Both the position numbers and the translations under genes were made by a program. Positions 1-13,700 of a DNA stretch of 64,000 nucleotides are shown here, in pieces. Each line of letters begins with the position of its first letter. The first letter of the stretch is position 1. This DNA is from Oxytricha trifallax (lineage: Eukaryota; Ciliophora; Spirotrichea; Sporadotrichida; Oxytrichidae). The notes beneath the pieces are model-generated. The model saw only the letters and a list, made by a program, of their open reading frames with translations. It was not told the origin of the DNA and ran no database searches. The stretch spans positions 62,001 to 126,000 of the forward strand of contig ARYC01016986.1 of the NCBI GenBank assembly GCA_000711775.1. Reading direction: 5' to 3'.

Positions 1-2
1 TC

Positions 3-395
3 ATTGTGGGAATAAATTCGAAATTGTGGTAACTAAAAATAACCAAATTAAAATAAATCAAATTAGTGGCAGTTAATGTTGGCTAAATGTTCGATAAGAT
101 CTTGAGCTCATTCGATAGTGGATTTAAACTAGCTTGACTTTACTATTGTGGTACTAACTATTGCATTCATGGATTGAGATAACTTCACATTTATTAGTTG
201 GAATAATTTTATGAATAAAATAGCGTTTAATAAAAGCGAGGATTTCTTGAACCAAAGATAAGTTAAAATAGTGCTGGAATAGTAAAATCAAGCTGATATT
301 TATTCGCTATCAAATGACCCTTAGATCATATCAAATATTTAGCAAACATTAACGACCACTAATTTGATTTATTATATATTTAAATATAAATGATT
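3..395. mobile_element. MITE family A, old copy
   Basis: The left arm (GAGCTCATTCGATAGTGGAT, then ACTATTGTGGTACTA) and the degenerate right arm (TAACGACCACTAATTTGATT near 350) match the young copy at 36008-36434. Both arms are heavily diverged. Non-coding. The 395-854 stretch after it is AT-rich with nothing recognised. Confidence 0.6.
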
Positions 396-854
396 TCCCG
401 TTATCTAATTAATTTTACTATATTCTTTGCCTTTTGAATACCTCGATAATACTCATTCATATAATAAATAAATAGCTTCTGAATTAATTACTATAAAAGA
501 TTTTTTGTGATCAAATTTATTGTAAATTTTTAGATATATAATGGTCTTAATATTAAATATAAACAATTATTTTTATAGATAAATTAATTTAATTTTTTTA
601 TATTAAAAATCAATTATTGTTTCATAATGTCATTTCCTTCCTATTAAATTATATATTAATAGAATAAATTCTAGCATTTATATTTACGAAATAAATAATT
701 TTACTTTATATATTTTTTTCAAATATTTTACAATTAATTACAATTTTTATATTTTTAAATAGTGTTAATTTAATTAAAATGATTATTTTCAAATTTTTTG
801 TAGAGTAAGATTTTTATAGACATCATTACAATGTCTAAAGATAAAAAAGCTAAA

Positions 855-1040
855 TAAAACATAAATGATAATTGTCGGCCAGAGAATCCCCTCTACAAAC
901 CATCCCTCAACTCTCAATCAACCGATATGTCCTCCCCACCACCTACTTCGCCCCTCCAACATCCCTTGAAATAACCTATCTTAATTCAAATTTTCAATCA
1001 TTAGAATCTAAATTGATTTCCTTCTTGGCATCTCGATATT
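855..1040. repeat. Left C-rich arm flanking the TBE remnant
   Basis: C-rich arm (CCCACCACCTACTTCGCCCC and similar) that is the approximate reverse complement of 3150-3335. The two arms abut the telomere-like ends of the element at 1041-3149 exactly. The open frame seen in this arm is a by-product of its C richness. Confidence 0.75.
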
Positions 1041-1369
1041 CAAAAACCCAAAAGACCTTAATGAGTTTTATAAGTGTTTTAATTGATGAGGGTAAAGTTG
1101 AGGATTAGGGTTGAAGAACAACTTAATTTCACTATTTATGTTAAATTGAATGCAATTTATCATTTTTATGATGGAAAATTATATTCTTTTATATTTTTTC
1201 ATCTTATTATTTGTAGAAATATTATGTAGAAATAAATCCACATACAAAATTTAAATGAAATTACATTTTTCTTTTGCTTTACCTATTTAATTAAACTTAC
1301 TAAATTATATGAAATACTAATAATTTAATTACTTGACGCTACATTTTTGGAAATGCTTTGGTACTAATT

Positions 1370-2020
1370 CATAAAAGTCAAGTTAAATAAAGTCATTCTT
1401 GCACATATTATTTTACATCCAACTAGCTTTTGTTGAAGCTAGTTTAACTTTCTCAAAAATTAATTTATTTTCAATCTAAATTTGTGAATTTCAAGAAATA
1501 TGTCAAGATGCTGTAGTTAAATAGTCTATCAGTCATAAAAATATTGTTCTGGCCTGACAACCTTTATAATAAATGTCAGGCCTGACAACCTTTTTAATTA
1601 TTGTCAGGCGAGGCAATTTTAGATGTTATGTTCCAAAAGTAATTAAGAGTAGAACATTGTTCTAAGTATCTCTACTAAATATCAAGGGTCCATCAATATC
1701 ATTCAAGATATTCAAATAGGCACCCTATAAAAGCCATTTGGATTTTATCTAAAACCAAAATGAATTAACAATACTAATAGTAAATATAAAGTAGAAAAAT
1801 AAATAGAACAACAAAAATATTAGAGGTTAAAGATTAAATTTCAAATTATTGATACTAATCGTACTTAAAAACATTTAAGAAAATTTGTAGCCTGATAATT
1901 ATTAAAAAAGTTGTCATGCAATGAAAATAATTGAAATTCAAATAATAATAAAAAAATAAATATTAAAAACATAATTTACAATAAAGTTAAAGAAAAGTGC
2001 AACTTACTTGACTTTTATGA
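1370..2020. mobile_element. Palindromic insert inside the TBE remnant
   Basis: The ends ATAAAAGTCAAGT and its complement ACTTGACTTTTAT (2005-2018) bracket about 650 bp that interrupt TBE-like sequence. Inside, GGCCTGACAACCTTT repeats twice at 1551-1613, and a diverged inverted copy lies near 1888-1920. Non-coding. Confidence 0.55.
1551..1613. repeat. Short tandem repeat, two units of about 32 bp
   Basis: Two units beginning GGCCTGACAACCTTT and each ending TGTCAGGC. Each unit is itself partly palindromic (CCTGACA and TGTCAGG). Confidence 0.7.
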
Positions 2021-2492
2021 AATATAAAATATCAGGTTGGTACTGGTACCAATTAGGTTTTGAACCAGGCTAGTACATTTACATTAAAATTTCATTAGAT
2101 TAAAGTAGGTATAAATTAAGTATTAGTACCAATTAAAATTAAAAAGGATTAGTATCAGTACTATTTTAATTTTTACAAAATTTGTTCTAATTTAATGAAA
2201 TTTAATTGGTTAAATTGAAAAATACATCTCTGAATATATTTACAGATGTTGCTAACTTTCTCCATTACTCTTTTACAGGGTTGACCTTCTATAAGATGCT
2301 CATATTTAATAGGGGTAAAAAAATTAAAGAAATTATAAATTCGAAATTTTAAGATTGATTCACGCTTATAAAAAATTCTTTGGCAAAAACATAATATGAT
2401 TGTTGCTTACAATCACCTTAAAACCACTCATTTAAAGCATATTTTTAATTAAAATTTTACTTATATTACCAGTCTTTTATATTGTATGAAGA

Positions 2493-2758
2493 TAAAACCC
2501 CGTTAGTCAATTAAGAATGAAGATTGGGAATTAAGAATAAAGAAATTAAAAATATATTATTATTGGCTAAAATTAATTATAATTAGGATAAAAACAAATT
2601 TACACACCCTGATTGGTTTATTTTATAGAAACAATTATTCGAGCCAATGGTTTTAATAATTAGGCATAACTTTAATAATTTACGCCAATAATAATATATT
2701 TTTAATTTCTTTATTCTTAATCCCCAATCTTCATTCTTAATTGACTAACGGGGTTTTA
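2493..2758. mobile_element. MITE family B, copy 1 (C4A4-like ends)
   Basis: A 266-bp palindrome with inverted repeats TAAAACCCCGTTAGTCAATT.. and its complement. The TA at each end may be the target duplication. Non-coding centre with CACACCCTGATTGGTTTATT. Inserted in the TBE remnant. Sister copies at 27122, 37102 and 37375. Confidence 0.8.
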
Positions 2759-3149
2759 CTATGATAAACAGCACAAACTAAAAGAAAAAGAAGTGATGAA
2801 TTGATTATGGAAATGTATTTTTTATAAAAACTTTTAAAAATATCTGTGCATAAATTCCAAAATGATAAAAGGATGGAATTATTAAATTCCATAAAAACTA
2901 TCATTAAAAGTGATAACTTAAAAAAATGTAGAATAGAAAAAATTTCACTAAATTTATCTTTTTCAAATAAAAAGCAATAAGATGTATTTAAATATAAAAA
3001 CATATAAGTTGAGTATAGAAATAATGATTATATAAAATTTGGAAATTTCATAAATTGTGTAAAATGTTGCTTCCCTACACAAATAAATCCTAATCCTCAA
3101 CATTACTCTCATCAATTAAAACACTTATAAAACTCATTAAGGGGTTTTG

Positions 3150-3335
3150 AATGTCGAGATATCAAGCAAGAGATCGATTTAGTCCTTAATGATTGAAAAT
3201 TATTTGAGATAGGTTATTTTAAGGGATGAGTGATGGGCAAGGAGATGGTGGGAAGGAATGACTCGGTTAATCGGAAGGTGAGGGTTGGGGTGTGTGGTAG
3301 AGGGGATCTTGGGCGGAACAGATAATGATTCATAA
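3150..3335. repeat. Right G-rich arm flanking the TBE remnant
   Basis: Approximate reverse complement of 855-1040 (TGTCGAGATATC.. next to the TBE end, then GGTGGGAAGGAATGACTCGG). Either the loop of an older palindrome took the TBE, or these arms are an outward extension of its terminal repeats. No reading frame supported. Confidence 0.7.
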
Positions 3336-3594
3336 AATTATATATAACACAAGGTATTAGATTTAAATTTCAAAAAGAGTAACAATTATGATGATAAATA
3401 TGAATAGCTTAAGGTAAGGTGAAAGTGAACTAAAAAAACTGAAGTATTAAATTTATTAAATTATTGTTATTGTTATGTTATTGCAATTAATATTATGAAG
3501 TGTAAAATTATATCAGTAACCTGAACCATACTTTATTGTGGTATGTATTGCTTAAAAACGCATGTCTTTTGCGTATTTTGTCTCATGTATGTAT

Positions 3595-3800
3595 TCAGTT
3601 GGGTGATTAACTTTAGACGTTTGAACCTATGTCCTCTTTTTGGGTGATTTTGAGTATCTCATCCTTTGTTCTCTTTCCACATCTTCCTCTCAAATATGAC
3701 CTAGACTCAGCATGTGTTCGGCCTTTATCAGGATTATCCATAGAAGGGCAATTTCCTTCCATGGATCTATCATCGTGCTAACCACTGAAACCTTATTTCT
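3595..3800 (-). CDS. Unrecognised open fragment on the minus strand
   Basis: On the minus strand an open frame of about 68 codons, with TAA as Gln, reads GQHDDRSMEGNCPSMDNPDK.. and YLRGRCGKRTKDEILKITQK.., ending at TGA (3595-3597). Composition is less AT-rich than the spacer around it. The Cys/Arg pattern could be a transposase zinc ribbon or an MDS of another gene; I cannot tell. No paralogue in block 2. Confidence 0.35.
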
Positions 3801-3965
3801 TTTCTTCTAATCTTTCATTTTTATAAATATCTTTTTTTTGTTTTAGTTGTTGTCACCAATACTGTATCCTTAAAATTTTTTAATAATCAGCTTAACATTT
3901 ATATCAATAAAATTTAATAGTTATGATTTAAATTTTATCATGATAAAATAATATTTAAAAGGAGA

Positions 3966-3994
3966 ATGAATAGTGAATAGTGAATAGTGAATAG
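3966..3994. repeat. Heptanucleotide tandem repeat
   Basis: About four units of GAATAGT in AT-rich spacer. Confidence 0.9.
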
Positions 3995-4029
3995 TTTAAG
4001 TTAAATTAATAACGAGATATTCTGGGTCA

Positions 4030-4360
4030 TAACATGACCCAATATTTGCATCCTTGGGTCATGACGTTGCTGGTGTGAATGACGTGGCACATAACCTTGA
4101 GTCCCCAAAAAACCAAAAAACCTCAAGAGAGTAAAAACTGTGGAAAAAGACTAGCAATTGCTCGGCTCCTCTGTGCTCCTGACGTCCGCCATTCATCACT
4201 GTGTGGAATGCAGTCCCACTTCTTCCCCCCGCCTGCCTCCCTTCTAGCCAGCCTTGTTAGACTGTATCCACCCTGCCAACTAACGGCGTAATGGCAGGGA
4301 AATCGGCTCTGTAGAGCTCACCCCATGGGCGATTGAACCCCGCTAGCTCGTTGTTATAAA
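4030..4360. other. GC-rich island 1, unclassified (possible SINE-like insert)
   Basis: A sharp jump in GC within about 330 bp (CTCCTGACGTCCGCCATTCA, GGCGATTGAACCCCGCTAGC). The reverse strand contains GGGGTTCAATCG, which resembles a pol III B box, but no tRNA cloverleaf folds convincingly by eye. The plus-strand frame at 4079-4291 has no Gln-codon pattern and no paralogue, so I do not call it a gene. TGACGTGGCA-type motifs are shared with island 2 (53135-53705, opposite strand). Confidence 0.4.
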
Positions 4361-4679
4361 AGGAGAAATTAAATTGATAAATGTAAAAACAAACAGTTGC
4401 TTAGCTGGATTAAATTTTATAAAATATTTAAGCATTTCTTGCATTATTTTTACAATTAATTTTTAAATATATAAACAATTTTTTAATTTATAAATATCAT
4501 TTATGCATGATTTTAATTTTATATTATAATATAGACCCATTAATACATTTATTTATAATATAATTTTATGAAGTAAAAACAGAGTTTATGATTTTTATAA
4601 ATATAAATGGAAAATCTATATTTAAAATTGCATAAAATAATTATAATGATTAACATATTAAAAAATAAAACAAAAGTTA

Positions 4680-4783
4680 TCTTCCTGATAATAGAAATAA
4701 AATTATAGCATTGATAATGATGAGTGAGTCCTATGCAATCTTAGTAAACAAATACAATGGAGGGAGCTATATAAGAGTGCAGA
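4680..4783 (+). CDS. Channel copy 1, MDS a1 (propeller-like)
   Basis: Reads ..KIIALIMMSESYAILVNKYN.. and matches b1 of copy 2 (37791-37896). The right pointer is TGCAGA (4778-4783), repeated at 4879. The left end is set only by loss of similarity. An IES of about 95 bp follows. Confidence 0.65.
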
Positions 4784-7700
4784 CAAAAATAATGAAATTC
4801 TTTATATGTAATGAATAAATATAGAATTTTATTAGTTTTGTTTCGACTTAGTAAAATTTGAATTACAATAAAAATTAATGCAGAGTTTGAATTTTGAAGA
4901 TGCTGCAAAGGATTATCAATTTGAGACTAAAATTACAGTATATGTAGTGAACGAAGAAAAAACATTGTTATTCATTAGCTTTGAAAAAAACATAGAGGTA
5001 TTTGATTTATTGAACATGTGCTTCATTAAAAGTTTATCTATAAAAATGACTGAATATGGATAACCATTATATTAAAAGAAAATATTTCATATGTATTTAA
5101 TAAAAGAAATTAATTATTAATTGGAAGTTTACGCATTATTTCTTTTTTTACATTAATTTTTTACTAATTATGTGAGCTCTTAAGTTGATAACAAAAAATC
5201 AAAATCTTAAATTTATTTATACATTATAATTAGTATTTAAATTTTTTCTCTCATTAAAATGTTGACTTTAGAGGCATCTCAAATTTTTAAATAATCTAAA
5301 AAACTATATTATTAAACTTTACCAGATATTTTTTTTTCTCGCGTATCCTAGTAAAACTATTTTCGAAAGAGCTGGTAATACTCAAAAAAAAAAGCCATAG
5401 CAAAGCAATTTTGTCTTAATTTTACAATCTAAAATAGGGAAACCTTCCGGTGTTATTATTCCCTATTTAAATAAATTATTAAGAATTATTAAAATTGGGC
5501 ATAATAACTCAGGAAGGTTTCCCTATTTTAGATTGTAAAATTAAGACAAATTTGTTTTATTAATAAAAAATATTTTAAAGAAACAACAGCTATCTTTTTT
5601 TTTAGTATTATCAGCTCCTTCGAGTATATTTTTACTTAAATTAAATTATCTTTAAAATTTATAACAGATTAACGCACGATATTCTGACAGCAGAGTGAAG
5701 TTTTGCTCCAGATACAAAATGTCGTTTGACAATGTGCATCACTGAAAAGTCAGCTTACTATACGGAGACCATATTTTTTTTCCCTCTTTTTTTAATTAAG
5801 ATTGCTATTAATTATAATAAATTTAATTATATTAAAATTTACGCAATTTACAACCTTTTAAATTTATCACCAATCTTTATTCTTATTAAAGATATTTTAT
5901 TATGCTAAAATTATTTATAAAAAAATGTTGTAATCAAAAATTAAAATTATATTATTAAATCTATTATAATTAATAGCAATCTTAATTAAAAAAAGAGGGG
6001 AAAAAAAATATGGTCTCCGTATAATAAGCTAACTTTTCAGTGATGCACATTGTCAAACGAAATTTTGTATCTGGGGCAAGACCTCGCACTTCTGTTAGAA
6101 TATCGTGCGTAAATCTGTAAGATATTCTCAAGATAATTAAATAATTTTTTTATGAACTCTATTAATAATAATTTATTTATTTTCCATAATTTAAGCTTTT
6201 TATAATTTTATTACGATAAATTAAGTTTTTCATAAATTTTGATTAATCAATTCATTTTCATAAACTAAAAGAATTTTACTAATAAAAAAGTAAAAATAAA
6301 TATGTGAAAATCTAGGAGGAGAATGAGGCAGGCGTAGGGAGAGAAGGATAAAAAAGCTTGATTGAACACCTTTTTAGATTTAAGATATAAAAAACTGACT
6401 TTTCTAATAAGACGAATGAATGATCATAAATTTCATAATAATATATTCTAAGAAAATTCCAAAAATAATTTAAAAAATTTAAAAGTTTGAATGTGTTTTT
6501 ATTTTCAAATTAAAATGATTTTAGTTTTAATTATACCTTTCCTTTATCGATAGTAAAATGTAACTTGTCTTAAGAATAATTGAAAAATCTCAAGAAGGAA
6601 ATATTGAAACTTCAAAAGCGGTAATATTAATAATTCTTATATTAAATTATATTCAAATATTTATTAAAAAAACTCTGATACTCATAATAATTTTAATGCT
6701 TAAAATAATAACTATAAGATTTTATTTTTTTACATTGATTACTTTAATAATTATTTTTAAATTTAATAAACTAATATTGACAATCGGAATGAAGAATGAT
6801 AAGTGGAAATATACCTCTAGGATAATTTTAAACGATTTCTATGAATACAAATTGAATGCTTTAATGGGAGAAATTAAAAACTCAGGTCCAGTTTAGAACA
6901 TATATATGAATTCAAATCCTCCAAGTAAAGTAGAATTTGAAGTGGCAACTGATATTTCTTCAAATAGCGTAACTTTTGGAAGTTTTGTTAAAAACAACAA
7001 AATTTAGAAAAATTATGGTAGTTATAAAGGCTTTGAATAAGTTATCTCATTTAAATAAATTTTAATAGTAAATCTTATAATCAGAAAATCAATTGTTTCA
7101 TGAGTTTGGATTTCATGTATAAATTAATAATTTAGGCATTCTTTTGACATTTTAAATATTCTTATGCTTTAAATCTTAAAAATCAAAATTGTTTTAAAAA
7201 TTAAGAATAATGAATCTCCCAAATAAATTTTCAAATTAATTTATTATTACTGTTTAAAGTAATAATATAAATAAATTGTATAATTATTTAGACTATTTGT
7301 ACAAAAGTTTTTTAAATTAGAAAAAGTATATTTGTACTCTTCGACACTTCCTAACCATCCTCTACCTCTAGCTTGACATTCAACCGTACCACGCATATTC
7401 ACTATCCCATTAACCTTCTATCCTATACCCCATAACACATCTTTCCCCAAATCAATCCTATGTCCCAATTCCCTCAACCTACCTCTACCCCTTCACCTAC
7501 CACCTATACCCCTATATCACCCCTAACTCGAACTTACCAACCCTAACCCTTCTCTACCCCCATAAATATGATACTTTATATGAAAAAAATGGCAATCACA
7601 GCCTGAATCGACTCTTTCATAACATTTAACTACATGACTTTTATATAACAAAAATTATATAAAATTTGCTTAAATATTTTTTCACTCTATAACCTTTAAA

Positions 7701-10700
7701 ATTTTTAATTTTTTTCTCTCACAAAATTTATATTATTTTAAATAACATAACTTTCATATAAAATCTACAAAAGTTGGAAAAAATTTATTACATGTCTTTA
7801 ACTTAAAAATTTTATATCTCTTAAATTAGAGTCATTCGACACAAATCTAAAAAGTAGTATGATTTATTTTTTATTTAATTGATATCTTGATAATTTACAT
7901 TTTGATTAAAATATTAATTATAAATCATAATTACCTAATATTAAAATTTGCTCAAGTTCAAGTTCTTTCAATATACAAAAATGTAATTAATTACCCAAAA
8001 TAAAATTCAAATATCTATAAAAAATTTCCAAATTTATTTTTTAATAAAAAGAAAGCTTTTATTATGAAACAATATTTTTTTATCTTTTACTTTTAATTCA
8101 TGCGTAAATTTTTACTATTGCTAAAATAGAATTGAATTGAGAAATTAGATAAATTAATCAATTAAAATTTATATAATAACTAAAAGGCATGTTATAGAGA
8201 GAATCATAGTTCAAAGTTCTTAACTAATAAAAATAATTAGAGCATAATGATAAACTATTTCCTGTTTAGTTTCTAATTAAATGATTATCTTATTATTAAA
8301 AAGCTTGATCATTTTATTAATTAATAATAAAAATAAAAAGATTAGTAAAATGCGTTTACCTGTTTTATCAATATGTATATTACTAAAAAAATAAACTGGT
8401 GCATCTAAATTTGTTTAAATGTTTATAAACGAAATGCAATACAGATAAACAACTAAACGTTGGATGTTCCGACCGAGACCCGTCCACTTCCAAACCCATC
8501 TTTTAAAAAAATCCCCTCCACACCCGTACCCCCAGTAACCCCTAATGTTTGATACAAAATTTTAAATATTTAATGAAAACTTATGATATTAATAAAAAAA
8601 CTCTGGTCAAGAAGCTTTAGAATGCTTTGATATAGGAATTTTATATTAATTATTAAGTTACTTGGCAATTGTTATTTATATCAAGAGTCAAGCTTAAATA
8701 GATTCTGTAGATCTCATATCTTAATTGGGCGTTGATATTGAATATTTATTCTGAAAAATACTTTTCTAAGAAAAAATCAATTTTCTTAACTGTCAATATA
8801 TAATTATTAAAGACTTAACTTCACCTCATAATTAGGGTTTAGCTGGAGGAAAATTTAAATAGATTAATTTAAATGATATAATATCCTAAAATTGATTGAA
8901 ACTCAAAAAACGTTATTTTTTATGATTAATGAGTAAAATCAAATATAAAAAATTATTTTCCGAAGCAATTTAATTTATAACTAATTAATCAACTATATTA
9001 ATTTATTTTGGTATTTAATTGATGCATTAAATTTTTTCTAATTCTTATATCCTTAAAAAGCGTCTTTGGAGAATAATTTAATATGAGTAACTATAAACTT
9101 GATTATTTCTTAGTTGACGGAATCTAAGATCAAAGACTGCCAACTTATAGGATTGAAGTTAATTACTTGAATTAAAGATATGACATATTTTGTGACATTG
9201 ACTAGTAGCATGTTAAAAACTACAAAACAATTTTATTAAATTTATTTGTAATTTTATAAAGAATAATTAATTAAAACATGTTTGAATTTCCTAAATTTAA
9301 ATATTGATTAAATTTTTACAAAATTTTTTATGTAAAATAATATCAATAGCAAAAATCAGTTTATTTTTCTATTAAAATGAGTATTTATTATTTATTAGTA
9401 ATGGTAATATACAAACGTTATAAGGAAAAATAAGATAAGTATAGAAATTATGTAAATAAAATATCTATAATACATCATATTAACTTATAAAAAAATAAAA
9501 AATAATAAATTCAATAAATGCTAGTAATCAAAAAGATAAATAATATAGGTTATTATCAAAGTTAACTATAAAGAGATTAAATATATAAAAATAAACTTTA
9601 AAAACAGAAAATTTAAAATGTAAATTTCTAGATATAAAAAAATAAAATTATAATCAATAATTAGGTTACTACATTACTATAATTTTAAATTTAATATAAA
9701 AATTAATCATAAAATTTTTTTATATTACATGACAATTCTTTGTTAATTTTAATAATTTAATATAAAATGTTTTAAGATTTAATCAATTTATTTCATAATA
9801 CTTTAAATAATAATATAATATTAATTACTTAAAACTTTATAATTAACATGGAGTTAAAGCACTATATTTAAAATGAAAAATAATTTATATTTTAGCTCTT
9901 TTTTTTCTATTTAACATTTTTTATTTTTTATAACATTAGAGTCAAAATATAGTGTTATTCAATTATTCAATAATTTTTCCACATTTTTATTTTTAAAAAA
10001 ATTTTACTAATATTTATACATTATTTCAAGGAAATATAAAAATAAAGTTTAAACAATTGCTAAGTAATCGATTTTTTTATAAAGTGGAACTATATAAAAT
10101 TTAATAGCTTGTATTGATACCTTTTTTAAGTTAATAACTCAATATTTAAAGTGCAACAAGCAAGTTATTTATAAATGTAGAAATATATTAATTCTAAGTA
10201 TTTATTTTTATATTAAAAAAGCATTTAACTAAAAAGTGAAATAATATTTATTATTCACGATGAAATAATGGGTTTTTAGTTACATTTGTTTAGCAATAAT
10301 TTTATACAGATGACATTGAGGCTTTACTTTCCTTGAAAAGCATGGATGACCTAGAAATAATAGCGATGCTAAAAAGTGCTGGAGATATTTCCAAATATTT
10401 AATGCACTATCCATAAATTGGAAATTTGATCTCAATTATAGCCTACAGGCCAAGAGTTTTAGAATATCTAATCAAACACTTTGAACTTTAGGATAAGTCA
10501 AATATACCAATGCTCTTGTTTTATCATCAAGAATAGTCTCCTTTTGATAAAGTCACTTAGAGCAATTAGCTATTTATTTAAAACATCATAATGAGTTGAA
10601 AATCTAATTTTAATTTGGTCATGTAAAATAGTTCTTCATCAAATCTTTAATTTTTATCAGTTTTTTATCTAAAAATAACCATATATTCTTTAAAGTGCAA

Positions 10701-13700
10701 TAGACCATAATTTGATACTGATTAATTTTTTATATCTACAATTAAAATCCATTTTTCTAATTATAAATTCTATCATATTATCTTATTTGTGCTCTTAAAT
10801 ATCAAATTTTGCTCTAAAATTTTAATAAAAAATTAAATAATAACAATTAATTTAATTAAATACTTTTCACAAAAAACCTTTGTAAATAAACTCAGCACCT
10901 AGTTTATTTATGATTAATTTAATTTTAATTCAGATTAAATTTTGATTGATATTTTCATATATTTTCCATTAAACTATATTACGTCCTCGCTTCGCTATAA
11001 ATACTTTATATTCTCATTTTAGATATTTTTCTTTTATCTATTTTATAGATATTATCCCAGAAATAAATTCCCAAAGTTTTCAATAGATGTTAAATTGTCT
11101 TTATCGATCAGATTTCGAATAATTATTGATTTAAAACATAAGTTTGCACAAGTTACATTGATGCTTTTTTAGGCTCAAATATAAAAGTCAAACTTTATTC
11201 GTAAAAAGCATGCAAGAATATTATTAACGAATCTTAATAACATTTGAATGTAATTATTTAAATCACAATGAAAATTAAGGGACAGATTATATAAACAAAG
11301 GAAAAGACTTTACAAATATCTTTTTAAAGGAATAAAGAATTCATTCTATAAAGACTTTGATCTCTACTATTATATTAGTGAGCTTTAAAAATTTGAAAAG
11401 TCAAATTTTTTGGAAGTTACTTATTTTAATGGGATAAGGAAAATGAAAATTCATAATCTTTATATCTTGACGCTTATTTACTTTAGACAATTCACCTCCC
11501 AAGATTTTTAATTTTAGTTTTAGTTAAGATTAAATCATTTTAGATTTAAATGCAAATTTTTTACTTATTTTATTTTCATTTTATCTAAATCTGATATCTA
11601 TTATTTTATTACAATAATAAATTTGTATATTAGAGGGCATTAGAAATAAAAATTATACAAATTTTTATCCCAGAAAATTAGGTTTTTCTTTTATAAAGTG
11701 AAAAATCTTTCATTTATTTATTGAATAATTTATAAATAAATTTCAATTCTCATAATGAATTAAAAAAATATCATAAATATTAAAATGGATGTAATATGAT
11801 ATTCTGATTAATTAGCAAAATTTATATAATTTGCCTATTAATACAATAATTAATTGAATGCATATCAAACAAGGCTAATTTAATTATTATTATTATTTAA
11901 TAAATGAAAATCTTTATAAAAATATTTAATTAAATGGTAATTATCAATTTAATATTTAAATGACTAAACTTTATTCTAATCCATTATATAATATAACAGT
12001 CTAAAGTTAAAAATCTAGTAAATTGTTCTCTTTTTTTATTATGTAAAACAATTTTTTTTCAAAGCAACTTATCATATTGAATATTAGAATAATTATTTTA
12101 AAAATCTATAAAAAGTATTTGTAGTTTAAATTGAATTTATTTATATTTATTATAAATCAGATTAAAAGTATAACGTACCTATTAGAGCTTCTAGTAAAAT
12201 TCTAAAATCATTATTGCTTCAATCATTTCATTGATAGAAACTTAATTTCACTAATAGAAAAGCAAATTAATCTAAGTGAATATTTTGAGAGCAATCAAAA
12301 TCCCAAAAACATTGTATTGGTAAAAAGTAAATTATGAATAAATAAATTTACTTAATTAATTTAATTCCTAATTCTTAATAAATTATTTAACAATAATTTT
12401 CTTATTTAATCTAATAATATTTTCCTTTTATTTTTAGATAAAGGTCCTTAAGCAATTTTTTACAACCTTTTTGAATTTAAATCAGAGTGACTATATTAAT
12501 TACTTATTTTAATTTTTGTAAATGGTTTTTTTCTTTATGATGATGTTTTTTTTTCTTCATTACATATAGACATCAAGACTTTATTATATTTAATAATATA
12601 GACTTCAATTTTATTTTTGCCTTCTTTCTTGTTCATACTAAATTGATTAGATTTTTTATTAAAATTGTATTATGTCTTCAAATTTTTCGTTAAAACATCA
12701 ATTTAATGCAAACTTTATATTTACTTATATAACCCTAAATTTTCATTTTGAATTTTTTTTATAAAGAGATAAATATTTTAATTTCAATGAACAAAAATCC
12801 TAATTTTATTTTTTAATAAATAGTTAAAAATGAATTTTTATTTATAATAAAGCAAATAAATATTATTTAATTAAGCTATATAAATTAATAATTGCTACAT
12901 ACGTGTTTTTATTCCAAGAGTATAATGTTATTTAAGTATTTAATGACAAATAATTAATAAATAAAATAATTGTCATCATTTAAAAAAATGGGATTCTAAA
13001 TCTCCCAATAATCAAAATTTAGTAAAATTAATTGTATATTATAATTATTAAAAATCAAGATAAATCATAAAAACTTCCAAGACTTGCATTAAACCAAAAT
13101 TTTTATTTAAAAATTAATTTAAATAAAAATAATAATTAAAATAATAATAAATTTTCTAAGGTTTTCTAATAAAATTTGATTTTCTTATTTGATAAATTAA
13201 AAAAATAACTTAGTTTTTTCATTATGATGACAAGGAGCTTATCCTAGGTCTATAATAAATAAGTGAGCCAAAGGATATACTTGATTAATATGATGAAATA
13301 TTCAATGAACATCTTGACTATTAAATATATTTATTTAAATTAAATAAAATCTAAAAAAATTCCAAAAATACTTTCTTACTTAAAATATAATTGAAAAAGA
13401 TCAAATCCAAAACTCTTTCAGTGATAATCAAGTCAAGCATATTGCTATAAAATGTTCACAACTATTATATCATAATCAAAATAATTTTAATGTTTATATT
13501 AGTAGCAACCTATAGAGTATAATTTGGTAAATCTCCCAGACACCTTAACTAATGAACCGAGAAAACTTATGGAGGTACTGTCACAGACTGAAACCATGGA
13601 GCTCTTTGAAACATTGACAATAAATCCAAAATTGATTAAGAATTATTCATCTACAAAGATATATCTTAAATAGATTTAATTCAATCCAATTTAGTGTTAG

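Larger units (their letters stand above)
1041..3149 (-). mobile_element. Decayed TBE with nested insertions
   Basis: The left end CAAAAACCCAAAAGACCTTA and the right end (..AAGGGGTTTTG at 3149) continue into about 75 bp that follow the TBE inverted repeat (AGTTTTATAAGTGTTTTAAT). The flanks are ATT/AAT. The inside at 2030-2300 matches, in reverse, the non-coding part of the complete TBE (59375-59720), including GGTACTGGTACCAATTAGGT and CAGGGTTGACCTTCTATAAG. No ORF survives; it is a deletion derivative. It carries a palindromic insert (1370-2020) and a MITE-B (2493-2758). Confidence 0.75.

Noticed and set aside
1551-1613. CRISPR-like repeats
   Set aside because: Only two adjacent partly palindromic units within a transposon remnant of a eukaryote; no array.
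2737-3003. 88-aa minus-strand ORF
   Set aside because: Begins inside the MITE-B arm and TBE remnant; low-complexity Phe/Ser/Leu content and no homologue in the complete TBE.
4079-4291. 70-aa plus-strand ORF
   Set aside because: It lies wholly in GC-rich island 1, has proline/leucine composition from the base content, no paralogue in block 2 and no reassigned Gln codons.
4300-4360. tRNA gene on the minus strand
   Set aside because: Only a B-box-like GGTTCAATCG was seen; acceptor, D and anticodon stems do not form by eye.
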